This document shows positions 5,631 through 13,044 of a DNA stretch of 14,490 nucleotides, in pieces; positions within the stretch are counted from its first letter, which is position 1, and each line of letters opens with the position of its first letter. The position numbers were made by a program, and so were the translations under genes. The notes beneath the pieces are model-generated. The model was not told the origin of the DNA. It saw only the letters and a list, made by a program, of their open reading frames with translations, and did not search any database. Source of the stretch: DASRDS01 sp035569435 (GTDB taxonomy: Bacteria; Gemmatimonadota; Gemmatimonadetes; Gemmatimonadales; Gemmatimonadaceae); contig DATMNB010000240.1 of assembly GCA_035569435.1 (NCBI GenBank), positions 1 to 14,490 of the forward strand, in the 5' to 3' direction.

Positions 5631-7925
5631 TCAATACGCCCAGCCGAGTCCGAAGAGCACGGTGCGGGGGAGGAGCGTGACGTTGCGGAGCGAGCCGCCC
5701 GGGCCCGTCGGGACCTGCGCCGCGATGTTCGAGTGATTGAACATGTTGGCCAGCGTGACGTACGTGGAGAGGCGGCCGCGCGCGGGACCGATCCGCCATT
5801 GGTGCGCGAGCTGCAGATCGAACCGGAGATAGGGTGGCAGCCGCGTGGCGGTCGCCCACGATGTTGTGAGGTCGTGGTCCACGGTCCCCGGACTGGCGGG
5901 ATCCCCGTCGTCGCGTCCGAGGGACGTTCCATCGAGCCCTGGGAGGTGCTGTCCGAATCCGGCCCACCCGGCCAGACGGATCTGCGTCAGCTGATCCAGC
6001 GCCACGCCGAGGGCGACCGATGCGGTCTGACCGAGGTCGGAGGGCGCCTCGTATCGGATGCCGGCCGCAGACTGGATGGTGCGACCGGCGCCGTAGCCGA
6101 CCTGCCAGGCGACACGGCCACGCGCCCCGTTGAGCTGCGCGGCGAGTCCCTCGACGCGGGCGGACGCACGCACGAAGCCCGTCGTGGAGAACAGCGTGGG
6201 TTGCAGGGGGTCGGCGATCGCCAGCCCGGAGAGGGAGCGGAGGTAGCCGTCGACTGATAGACGGCCCGCCGCGCCGACGTTGGCGATGATCCCGGCCGTG
6301 CCCACGTCGCTCTGGGCGAGCGGCACACCGCCCGTGCCGGCGGCCACCGGCAAGTCGACGCCGATCTCCGCGCCGAGGGGCGATTCGGGGTTTCGTAGGG
6401 ATTGCACGGCCTGGTGGGTGCGCGCGTAGCCAAGCGTCGCGATGAGGCCCGACACGATACGCAGCGCGGCATCCACGCGTGGCTCGAGTCGAGCCGTGGT
6501 GCCGAACAAAGCCATGCCGCGCAGCCCAGTCGTGATGTGCCACGCGCTGTCGGCCGGTCCCCACCGGCGTTCGACGAATGCCGCGGCGATTGTTGGGGTG
6601 CCGCGGAATGAGACTGGCTGGAGACCCGTCGTGGATATCGCGGCGTTGGTCACGCGGTAGTTGACGTCGAGTATATCCAGTGACACGCCCGCTGTGACGG
6701 TGTGCCACGAGAGCTGGGTCGCCAATTCCGTCTGGAGGACGGCGTTGTCGAGGCTCTGGTGCATGGTGTCGATCGCCGCTGGTACGGTTGCGCCGAAGCG
6801 GGCGACCGACACGCGGGATTCCAGGCTGGTCGTGGCGCCGAGGCGTTGGGTCCATATGGCCCCGAGGGTTCCCGTGCTCCACGGGATGGTGGTTGTCGAG
6901 GGCGTGGTGGACGAGAAGCTCTCGCCGTAGGGCAGGGCGCGGTCGCTGCTCGCGAGGAGCACCAGTCGCACGGTCGTCGCGCCCGTCGACATCTCGGTCG
7001 TCACCACGCCATCGGTCCAGTGGTCGGGAATGGCTCCCGCATCGTGCGCCAGCGCATCCTCGTCGTTACTGTGGCGGACGGCGACGTGGATGCCGCCGTT
7101 GGCATCGCCGAGACCCAAGGGACGGGCCCAGGTCGCCCGCATGGCAGCCGGGCCGAGGTATCCGGCTCCGGTCGAGCCAACGGTGGGTGGCGCGCGCGTT
7201 TCGACGTCGAGGACGCCGCCCAGTCGATCACCGACGTCCGCGGGAATGGCACCATCGCGGACGGTGACGCGGCCGACGGCATCGGGGGTGATCACGCTGA
7301 GGTTTCCGCTTCCGTGCACCGGGCTCCAGACCGGTAGGCCATCGAGTCGGACCAGGAGTTGGTCCGACGTGCCTCCGTGGTCGGTCAGCGATCCTGGCCA
7401 GTCCGGTCGCAGGGGGAGGTGTGGATCGGCGCTCAGCATGCGCATCAGGTCGGGCTCTCCGGTCGACGCCAGCGATAGGCTCGGGTCGCCGAGCCAGGTC
7501 CAGGTCTCGCCGTCGTTTACTCCGTCGTGGAACGGCGTCTGGCGGGTCGCCGGAGGCGCGGCGTGCACGCGGACCGAGTCGAGTACGACGGCCTGTGGGG
7601 AAAGGGCGATGTCGACCCGGAGCTGGCTCTCGGCCGTCACGGTGACCAGGACCGACACCGTGTCGTAGCCGGCGTGGCTGGCGTGCAGGGTCACGGTGCC
7701 CGCCGACAGGCCGGTGAGCTGGTAGGCGCCGGTGCTGTCCGAGGACACGGCCGCGTGGAGCTCGGGCACTTCCAGGCGCGTGTCCGGGATTGGCGTTCCG
7801 ACGTCGCCCCTCCGCACGACGCCCGTGATGGTGGCCCCCTGGGCCGCCGCGGGGCGCGCGACCAAGGTGAGGGCGACACCAGATGCCACCAACGCGATAA
7901 GTGTGCGCAGGAGGGCGGCTGTCAC
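5631..7925 (-). CDS. TonB-dependent outer-membrane receptor with N-terminal carboxypeptidase-regulatory-like domain
   Basis: The 764-residue protein starts at GTG 7925, which gives a signal peptide (LLRTLIALVASGVALTLVA, cleavage near AAA-QG at residue 28). Residues about 32-110 form a CarboxypepD_reg-like Ig fold (ITGVVRRGDVGTPIPDTRLEV ... GAYQLTGLSAGTVTL). A likely TonB box follows (VVLDSVRV), then a plug domain to about residue 250 (LLVRLDGLPVWSP, AIPADVGDRLGGVLDVETR), then a beta-barrel ending in GWAY. Such receptors import iron chelates, vitamins, metals or oligomers using TonB energy. The ligand is not evident. It lacks the STN signalling domain of FecA-type transducers, yet the ECF sigma and anti-sigma genes follow directly. 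The divergent electron-transfer unit starts 92 bp away. Confidence 0.88.
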   Translation of the reverse strand: MTAALLRTLIALVASGVALTLVARPAAAQGATITGVVRRGDVGTPIPDTRLEVPELHAAVSSDSTGAYQLTGLSAGTVTLHASHAGYDTVSVLVTVTAESQLRVDIALSPQAVVLDSVRVHAAPPATRQTPFHDGVNDGETWTWLGDPSLSLASTGEPDLMRMLSADPHLPLRPDWPGSLTDHGGTSDQLLVRLDGLPVWSPVHGSGNLSVITPDAVGRVTVRDGAIPADVGDRLGGVLDVETRAPPTVGSTGAGYLGPAAMRATWARPLGLGDANGGIHVAVRHSNDEDALAHDAGAIPDHWTDGVVTTEMSTGATTVRLVLLASSDRALPYGESFSSTTPSTTTIPWSTGTLGAIWTQRLGATTSLESRVSVARFGATVPAAIDTMHQSLDNAVLQTELATQLSWHTVTAGVSLDILDVNYRVTNAAISTTGLQPVSFRGTPTIAAAFVERRWGPADSAWHITTGLRGMALFGTTARLEPRVDAALRIVSGLIATLGYARTHQAVQSLRNPESPLGAEIGVDLPVAAGTGGVPLAQSDVGTAGIIANVGAAGRLSVDGYLRSLSGLAIADPLQPTLFSTTGFVRASARVEGLAAQLNGARGRVAWQVGYGAGRTIQSAAGIRYEAPSDLGQTASVALGVALDQLTQIRLAGWAGFGQHLPGLDGTSLGRDDGDPASPGTVDHDLTTSWATATRLPPYLRFDLQLAHQWRIGPARGRLSTYVTLANMFNHSNIAAQVPTGPGGSLRNVTLLPRTVLFGLGWAY

Positions 7926-8017
7926 AAACGGGACCGTCTCACGCGTTCCATCCCCGTTCGTCGCCCGGTGCGGATCACACGGATTCGCGTCGTGTCGTGG
8001 CGACCTGCCACCCTGGA

Positions 8018-8671
8018 ATGATCCACGCCGCGCTCCTCGCCTCGTTCATGGCCGGTAGTTTCCGGCCGACACAAATCTCTCTTGATGCTGTCACATCTGG
8101 GGTGTCGGCCGCAACCGCCGGGGACACGATTCCCGCGCCGGAGGCCGCTCCAGTCGTCGGGCCGCGGCCCGTGTCGTCGGGGTTCGTGCGGCCGGCAGCC
8201 GATACGATCAGGCCGCGATCGGCGCGACCGCGGGCCATTGAGTACAGCGATTGGTACTATCGGCGCCTCACCATGCACCGGATCGCGAGCTATGCCGAGC
8301 TGCCGCTATTCGCTGGCGAGTACGTTCTTGGGGAGCAGTTGCTGAGCGACCAGCGACACGGGACGCGGCCGTCCGGGTTGGTGACGGCGCACGTGATGGT
8401 GGCGACCGGTCTCGGGGCCTTGTTTGCGTTCAACACCGTGACGGGTGGGTGGAACCTGTGGGAGGCGCGCAAGGATCCTGCCGGCCGCACGCGGCGGACG
8501 CTGCATACCATTCTCATGCTCGTGGCGGACGCGGGGTTTTTCGCGACGGCGGCGGCGGGCGGGAGTGCCAAGCAGAGTATATCGAACGCGCAGCTTCATC
8601 AGAACCTCGCGGTGGCGTCGATGGGCGTTGGGGCGGCGGGCACGATCATGATGTGGGCTTGGAGCAATTGA
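8018..8671 (+). CDS. Four-helix membrane protein resembling cytochrome b561-type proteins
   Basis: I start at ATG 8018 (217 residues), because the open frame upstream is Arg/His-rich and lies in the divergent promoter region. The first helix-like stretch (MIHAALLASFMAGSF) may be a signal or anchor. A Pro/Ala-rich linker runs to about residue 75. Four predicted membrane helices follow, each with a histidine at or near its start: H87 (MHRIASYAELPL), H125 (TAHVMVATGLGALF), H163 (LHTILMLVADAGFF) and H194 (LHQNLAVASMGV). This one-His-per-helix layout suits binding of one or two b-type hemes, as in b561-like proteins, but the family assignment is by pattern only. The stop is directly followed by the next start, and the third gene encodes a Rieske protein, which supports an electron-transfer role. 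Confidence 0.55.
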   Translation: MIHAALLASFMAGSFRPTQISLDAVTSGVSAATAGDTIPAPEAAPVVGPRPVSSGFVRPAADTIRPRSARPRAIEYSDWYYRRLTMHRIASYAELPLFAGEYVLGEQLLSDQRHGTRPSGLVTAHVMVATGLGALFAFNTVTGGWNLWEARKDPAGRTRRTLHTILMLVADAGFFATAAAGGSAKQSISNAQLHQNLAVASMGVGAAGTIMMWAWSN

Positions 8672-9181
8672 GTGCAGGGTAGCCTCCACGCGCTCGCCCA
8701 TCTGCTGGCGCCATGGCAGTCGATGTTCAGCAACTCCAAGACTATCTCGGCCGCGGTGACGTATGTTCACCTCGCGGCGTTGCTGTTTGGCGGCGGATTC
8801 GCGGTCGCCGCGGATCGCGCCGCGCTCCGGGCGGCACGTGGGGCGCCGGAGCGCCGACGGCAGCTTCTGGACGATCTGGCGGCGGTGCACCGGCCGGTGC
8901 TCATTGGTTTGGGGGCGCTGGCGGTGAGTGGCGTGTTGCTGTTCACGGCGGATGTGCAGACGTTTGCCACGTCGGCGGTGTTCTGGACCAAGGCGACGCT
9001 GGTGGCGTTGCTCATTGGGAATGGGTACCGACTGATGCGCACCGAGCGCGCGCTGCGGGTGGGCGGGGAGATCGACGTGGGCGATCCGCGCTGGCGGCGG
9101 CTGCGAGGAGCGGCCATGGCGAGCATGATTCTGTGGGCGGCAGTTGTCCTGGCCGGCACGGTGCTGACGACGGTTAGTTGA
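8672..9181 (+). CDS. CopD-like four-helix membrane protein
   Basis: The GTG at 8672 directly abuts the preceding TGA, with GGAG about 8 bases upstream inside the previous gene, so coupling is likely. An in-frame ATG at 8723 is a weaker alternative. The 169-residue protein has predicted helices near residues 27-45, 75-93, 103-118 and 146-164. H33 (TYVHLAALLFGGG) and H73 (AVHRPVLIGLGALAVSG) lie at helix edges, a layout seen in CopD and other small heme- or copper-binding membrane proteins. The segment FWTKATLVALLIGNGYRLMR is also typical of that group. The function is unproven. Lying between a b561-like gene and a Rieske gene, it could be a second electron-transfer subunit or a quinol-side anchor. 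Confidence 0.5.
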   Translation: MQGSLHALAHLLAPWQSMFSNSKTISAAVTYVHLAALLFGGGFAVAADRAALRAARGAPERRRQLLDDLAAVHRPVLIGLGALAVSGVLLFTADVQTFATSAVFWTKATLVALLIGNGYRLMRTERALRVGGEIDVGDPRWRRLRGAAMASMILWAAVVLAGTVLTTVS

Positions 9182-9195
9182 CGGGGGAGATACGA

Positions 9196-9669
9196 ATGGG
9201 GGCATCCGACTGCGCGCAGTGCGTGCTGCGTGATCGGCGTGGGTTTCTGCGCGATGCAGCCGGGGCGGCGATCGGGGTCCTGGTTGCCATAGGCGTAGCG
9301 CCTGGCGCGGCGTGGTCGCGTGGCGCGGACGGGCCGCGGTATCCGGTGCCGGCGGCGGACGGCGCGCAAATCGATCGTGATAACGAGGTGATACTCGTGC
9401 GGTGGCAGAACGCGGTGTACGCGTTCAATCTGTCGTGTCCGCACCAGCACACGGCGCTCCGCTGGGACGGGGCGGACAGCCGGTTTCAGTGTCCCAAGCA
9501 TCACTCCAAGTATCAGCCCGACGGCACGTTCATCGACGGGCGGGCGACGCGGAATATGGACCGGCTTGGCGTGCGTCGGGACGCCGAGATGATCGTGGTC
9601 GATGTCGACACGATGCACAAGAGCGATGAGGACCAGGCGGGGTGGACCTCGGCGGTGGTGCGGCTCTAG
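9196..9669 (+). CDS. Tat-exported Rieske [2Fe-2S] protein
   Basis: I chose ATG 9196 (157 residues) over the TTG at 9178 because GGGGGAGA (9183-9190) sits just upstream. The N-terminus has a twin-arginine signal (DRRGFLRDA, then a hydrophobic stretch to about residue 39). A C6-x-x-C9 pair precedes it. The Rieske cluster ligands are C81-x-H83 and C99-x-x-H102 in SCPHQH and CPKHHSKYQPDG, followed by GTFIDGRATRNMDRL. The extra disulfide cysteines of cytochrome bc1-type Rieske proteins (CTHLGC, CPCHGS) are absent, being replaced by His or other residues (H85, H103), so its redox properties may differ from those of bc1 complexes. It closes a three-gene unit with two His-bearing membrane proteins and probably acts with them at the outer face of the inner membrane. 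Confidence 0.85.
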   Translation: MGASDCAQCVLRDRRGFLRDAAGAAIGVLVAIGVAPGAAWSRGADGPRYPVPAADGAQIDRDNEVILVRWQNAVYAFNLSCPHQHTALRWDGADSRFQCPKHHSKYQPDGTFIDGRATRNMDRLGVRRDAEMIVVDVDTMHKSDEDQAGWTSAVVRL

Positions 9670-9723
9670 TGACGTAACTGATACGAAGTACTCAATAACG
9701 CACCGTCGAGTTTGAGTTGTGGG

Positions 9724-9760
9724 TTGACACGTAATGATAATGGATTATCATCACGCGTCA
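9724..9760 (+). promoter_or_regulatory. Sigma-70-type promoter with leaderless start
   Basis: A perfect TTGACA (9724-9729), a 16-bp spacer and TATCAT (9746-9751, five of six) form a strong vegetative promoter. The expected start site, 7-9 bases after the -10, falls at 9758-9760, where the ATG of the transporter-GTPase gene begins. No ribosome binding site precedes that ATG, so the message is probably leaderless. Confidence 0.65.
9731..9754. promoter_or_regulatory. Fur/Zur-type operator palindrome
   Basis: The core arms TGATAAT (9735-9741) and ATTATCA (9744-9750) flank two central G bases. The outer bases extend the dyad to 24 bp with one mismatched pair plus the centre. It covers the spacer and -10 of the promoter, so binding would block transcription. 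The GATAAT/ATTATC half-sites match the Fur superfamily style of operator. Zinc-type control is inferred from the COG0523 gene it controls and the Fur-family gene 3.3 kb downstream. Confidence 0.7.
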
Positions 9761-11811
9761 TGCAGGCCTCCGTTCTCGTTCTTGCCGCCGCACTAGGGCT
9801 CCGGCACGGCGTTGATCCCGATCACCTGGCGGCGATCGACGGGCTGGCTCGCGCCAACCAGAGTCCGTGGAACGGTGTCTGGTTTGGTCTGGGCCACGGG
9901 CTCGTCGTGACCGTGTTGGCGATCGGCGTGGGGCACCTCCACTTGGGCGTGTTGGAACCCGTCGCGCCGTGGCTGCTCATCGGCATTGGTGCGGTCAGCT
10001 TCTGGCGCCTCATCCGTCCCGGGCCCGTCCGGCCATCGCGTGCGATCTGGAGCGCGAGTCCGTTGCTCGTCGGCGTGGTGTTCGCGGCGGGCTTCGAGAC
10101 CGCGAGCCAGCTCTCGGTGCTCGTCATTGCCGACCGTGGCAACGCGTTCTCCCTGGGTGCGACGTTCACCGCCGGCATGCTGCTGGTCGATGGCGTCGAC
10201 GGCTATCTCGCGGGGCGCACGCAACGGAGCGCACGCACGGGGCACCCGCGTGCGGCCTTGGCGGGCCGACTGCTTGGCATCATCGTCGTCATCGCGTCCT
10301 TCGCCATCGGCGGCTCGGAGCTGCTGGGCCTGGACATGCGTGGCGTCGCGCTGCCGTTGGGGCTGGGGCTTCTGGTCACGGTCATCGCTCTGCGTGCATG
10401 GGCACGTGGGGGCCAGCCCACCTTCACTCCCTCACTGCGACACGAGCAACCAATGACGCTTCCTCCCGCTGCCTCCGACACGCGCGTGCCGGTCACCGTG
10501 CTCACCGGGTTTCTCGGTGCCGGCAAGACTACGCTTCTCAATCGCATCCTCACCGAGCAGCACGGCAAGCGTATCGCCGTGATCGAAAACGAGTTTGGCG
10601 AGATCGGCGTCGATCAGGAGCTCGTGATCGGGGCGGAGGAGGAAATATTCGAGATGAACAACGGGTGCATCTGTTGCACCGTGCGTGGTGATCTCATCCG
10701 CATTCTCGGGACCTTGATGAAGCGGAAGGACCGGTTCGACTACATCCTCATCGAGACGACGGGGTTGGCTGATCCGGGGCCGGTCGCGCAGACGTTCTTT
10801 GTGGACGACGAGCTGCAGGGGCGGCTCCGGCTGGACGGGATCGTCACCCTTGTCGATGCCAAGCATTTCTGGCAGCATCTCGACGACGGCGATGAAGCGC
10901 GGGAGCAGATCGCGTTTGCCGATGTGATTGTCATCAATAAGTGCGATCTGGTGCCGAGCGCGGATCTGATCGGGCTGGAGGCCCGGATCCGGAGCATGAA
11001 TGGTGCGGCGCGCATTCTCCGGGCGGAGCATGCGGCGGCGCCGATCGATGCGATTCTCGACGTTGGTGGATTCAACCTCGATCGGGCCATGGCGGTCGAT
11101 CCGACGTTTCTGGAGCCCGAGTATCCGTTTGAGTGGGCCGGGGTGTATCGGCTCGATGCCGGCCGGCACGAGTTGGCGCTCGATGCCGGGCCGGATCCTT
11201 CCATGGACGTTGTCCTGCTCGGGGCGCCGGCGGCATCGGCGGGCGCGCTGGAGGACATGCAGATGCGGGCGGTGCTGCTGTTCTCCGATGACGCGCAGGC
11301 GGTTGCGCGGGGTGGGACGATCGTGGCCGAGCCGCGACTACAGCGGCTCGAGCTCGATGGCCCGTCGTCGTTTCCGATCGTCATCGAGGACGCGGGGTGC
11401 TATGCGTTGTTCACGGAGCATCGGCCGGAGGAATTCGGGGCGCGTCTGATCGGCGCCGGCGGGCCACTGCAACCCGTGATTTCGCACGTCTACAAGCCCG
11501 ATCACGAGCACGATGCGTCGGTGAGCTCGGTGGGGATCGTGCAGGCGGGGGCGCTCCACCTGGACCGATTCAACACGTGGTTGCAGCGGCTGTTGCGGGA
11601 GCAGGGTGTGGACATCTTCCGGATGAAAGGGGTGTTGAACTTCAAGAACGAGGATCGGCGGTTTGTTTTTCAGGGCGTGCACATGCTGTTCGACGGACGT
11701 CCGGACCGGCCGTGGGGCGATGAAGCGCGGCACAACGCGCTCATCTTCATCGGGCGGCACCTCGACCGGCAGGCACTGACGCGGGGGTTCGAGGCATGCC
11801 TCGCGCGGTGA
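9760..11811 (+). CDS. Fusion of NiCoT-type nickel/cobalt transporter and COG0523 (CobW/ZigA-like) GTPase metallochaperone
   Basis: The 683-residue protein starts at ATG 9760. Codons back to 9712 lie in the promoter. Residues 1-225 are a compact NiCoT membrane domain with RHGVDPDHLAAIDG (H16, D19, D21, H22), WFGLGHGLVVTV, FAAGFETASQ and AGMLLVDGVDGYLAG. These match the four NiCoT signature regions, but the usual length is about 330. Residues 232-683 are a COG0523 GTPase: Walker A GFLGAGKT (250-257), ENEFGEIGVD, the metal motif GCICC (C303, C305, C306), VIVINKCD, a His-rich loop DHEHDAS and a C-terminal CobW domain (RMKGVLNF ... FVFQGVHMLFDG). COG0523 proteins deliver metals, often zinc under starvation. 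In one chain, import and delivery could be coupled. A start at the in-frame ATG 10453 could also make the GTPase alone, although no clear ribosome binding site precedes it. The specific metal is inferred, not shown. Confidence 0.9.
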   Translation: MQASVLVLAAALGLRHGVDPDHLAAIDGLARANQSPWNGVWFGLGHGLVVTVLAIGVGHLHLGVLEPVAPWLLIGIGAVSFWRLIRPGPVRPSRAIWSASPLLVGVVFAAGFETASQLSVLVIADRGNAFSLGATFTAGMLLVDGVDGYLAGRTQRSARTGHPRAALAGRLLGIIVVIASFAIGGSELLGLDMRGVALPLGLGLLVTVIALRAWARGGQPTFTPSLRHEQPMTLPPAASDTRVPVTVLTGFLGAGKTTLLNRILTEQHGKRIAVIENEFGEIGVDQELVIGAEEEIFEMNNGCICCTVRGDLIRILGTLMKRKDRFDYILIETTGLADPGPVAQTFFVDDELQGRLRLDGIVTLVDAKHFWQHLDDGDEAREQIAFADVIVINKCDLVPSADLIGLEARIRSMNGAARILRAEHAAAPIDAILDVGGFNLDRAMAVDPTFLEPEYPFEWAGVYRLDAGRHELALDAGPDPSMDVVLLGAPAASAGALEDMQMRAVLLFSDDAQAVARGGTIVAEPRLQRLELDGPSSFPIVIEDAGCYALFTEHRPEEFGARLIGAGGPLQPVISHVYKPDHEHDASVSSVGIVQAGALHLDRFNTWLQRLLREQGVDIFRMKGVLNFKNEDRRFVFQGVHMLFDGRPDRPWGDEARHNALIFIGRHLDRQALTRGFEACLAR

Positions 11812-12842
11812 CCGCGCCGGCGCGGCGGCAGGTGCTGCTCCGCCAATGGCGCGTGGGACTCGGTGACTACGTCCAGGCGGTGGCGTGGTCTCCCGATGGC
11901 GCGTGGGTCGCCGTGGCGGAGGTCAGCGGGCGCGTGCATGTGCTGGCGGCTGCGAACGGGCGCGTGGTGCGTGCGTGGACGGCCCATGCGTTTGGGTGCA
12001 GTGGGCTCGCGTGGCGCCCGGATGGCGTGCTGTTAGCAAGCGCTGGGCAGGATGGGACGGCGCGGATCTGGAATGTCGTGACTGGCGAGGGGCCGGTCGT
12101 GCTCGAGGGCGGCGCGCCGTGGGTCGAGCACGTTGCGTGGAGTCCCTCGGGTGATTGGCTGGCCACGGCGGCCGGGAAGCAGTTGCGGGTCTGGCGTCCG
12201 GACGGAACGCTCGCGCAGACGTACGCCGATCATGAGAGCACGATCGCCGCGATCGCCTGGCGGCCGGGCGTGGACGAACTCACGTCGGCGGCGTACGGTG
12301 GGATCATGCGGTGGAGGCCCGCGAACGAGCGGCCGGTCAGCGTGCATCGATGGAAGGGGTCGGTCCTCGCGATCGCGTGGAGTCCGGACGGACGGTTCAT
12401 CGCCACGGGCGATCAGGATTGCACGATGCACTTCTGGGTCATGAAGACGGGGGAGCCCCTGCAGATGTGGGGGTATCCGACCAAGGTGCGGGAGCTGGCG
12501 TGGGATGCGGAGAGCCGGTATCTCGCGACTGGCGGTGGGAACGCTATTACCGTCTGGGATTGCCGGAAGACGCCGGAAGGGACGAAGCCACTGCAATTGG
12601 AGGCGCACGACGGTCGGGTGACGGATCTCGCGTTTCAGCACCGGGGGGCGCGGCTCGCGTCCATCGCTGACGATGGGCAGGTCGTGCTCTGGTGGCCGGG
12701 TCGACATCGCACGCCGATCGGCGAGGCGGAGTTGGGCGGGGGGCTCTCGCGCGTGGCGTGGTCGCCTGATGACCGGACGGTGGTCGTTGGCTCCGAGTCG
12801 GGGGAGGTCGTGGCGTTTGACGCGCACACCACGGCATCGTGA
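11796..12842 (+). CDS. Cytoplasmic WD40-repeat beta-propeller protein
   Basis: The 348-residue protein has no signal peptide or membrane helix. Eight repeats are visible as hydrophobic-strand plus WSPDG-like turns: VQAVAWSPDG, CSGLAWRPDG, VEHVAWSPSG, IAAIAWRPG, VLAIAWSPDG, VRELAWDAES, VTDLAFQHRG and LSRVAWSPDD. Several end in WD-like pairs (IWN, VWR, FWV, VWD). A seven- or eight-bladed propeller is expected, acting as a binding platform rather than an enzyme. The ATG at 11796 lies 16 bases inside the end of the transporter-GTPase gene, so the two are almost certainly translated together and their products may interact. The link to zinc is by context. The partner and role are unknown. Confidence 0.85.
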   Translation: MPRAVTAPARRQVLLRQWRVGLGDYVQAVAWSPDGAWVAVAEVSGRVHVLAAANGRVVRAWTAHAFGCSGLAWRPDGVLLASAGQDGTARIWNVVTGEGPVVLEGGAPWVEHVAWSPSGDWLATAAGKQLRVWRPDGTLAQTYADHESTIAAIAWRPGVDELTSAAYGGIMRWRPANERPVSVHRWKGSVLAIAWSPDGRFIATGDQDCTMHFWVMKTGEPLQMWGYPTKVRELAWDAESRYLATGGGNAITVWDCRKTPEGTKPLQLEAHDGRVTDLAFQHRGARLASIADDGQVVLWWPGRHRTPIGEAELGGGLSRVAWSPDDRTVVVGSESGEVVAFDAHTTAS

Positions 12843-12873
12843 CGGAACGGCGCACCGTGGCGCACGTGCTCGT

Positions 12874-13029
12874 GTGCCTTGGCTGCTGTTCCTGGCGTTG
12901 GTCGATTGGGCGACGGAGGTGGCGGCGGGCGGGCAGTGGCTGTCGCGTCCGGGGTCGCTTGCGGCCCACGCGTTCGAGCGCTTTCGAGTCGCGTCGGCGG
13001 GGCCTCCTGTGATATCTTATTCTCAGTAA
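12874..13029 (+). CDS. Possible very small hydrophobic peptide
   Basis: The frame from GTG 12874 to TAA 13027-13029 would encode 51 residues beginning PWLLFLALVDWATEVA, a plausible signal or membrane start, with G/C-rich third positions typical of genes here. Against it, there is no clear ribosome binding site, the frame is open far upstream inside the WD40 gene, and its last codons lie in an A+T-rich stretch that may be a promoter for the regulator. Treat as uncertain. The 202 bases between the WD40 and regulator genes hold no other good candidate. Confidence 0.25.
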   Translation: MPWLLFLALVDWATEVAAGGQWLSRPGSLAAHAFERFRVASAGPPVISYSQ

Positions 13030-13042
13030 GCCTCAGGAGACC
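13001..13042 (+). promoter_or_regulatory. Inverted repeat that can cover the ribosome binding site of the Fur-family gene
   Basis: GGcCTCCTG at 13001-13009 pairs with CAGGAGaCC at 13034-13042 (eight pairs, one mismatch, 24-base loop). The second arm contains AGGAG (13035-13039), the ribosome binding site for the GTG at 13045. The loop is A+T-rich (GATATCTTATTCTC) and could itself hold a -10 element, so a message started inside it would lack the first arm. Confidence 0.4.
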
Positions 13043-13044
13043 GC

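Noticed and set aside
5569..6882. Minus-strand open frame of 437 codons within the TonB receptor gene
   Set aside because: Arg- and Pro-rich shadow of the receptor, which has a signal peptide, plug and barrel in the correct frame.
7923..7957. ECF-like promoter before the TonB receptor (GGAAC and CGTT on the minus strand)
   Set aside because: Only 14 bases separate the two elements, shorter than the usual 16-17 for ECF promoters. The -10 would also almost touch the GTG start. Autoregulation by the sigma factor is therefore not supported here.
8306..9205. Minus-strand open frame of 299 codons opposite the membrane-protein pair
   Set aside because: Its Arg/His/Pro-rich composition is typical of a shadow. 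The plus strand encodes two membrane proteins with consistent helices and tight gene junctions.
9690..9717. Inverted repeat ACTCAA/TTGAGT after the Rieske gene
   Set aside because: Six A+T-rich pairs with a 16-base loop and no T-run are too weak to call a terminator or operator.
12857..13015. Small frame starting AHVLVCLGCC, reminiscent of a Cys-rich metal-binding or ferredoxin-like start
   Set aside because: After the first dozen residues it becomes an Arg-rich run with poor codon use. No second Cys cluster appears, so it is most likely chance or a very decayed remnant.
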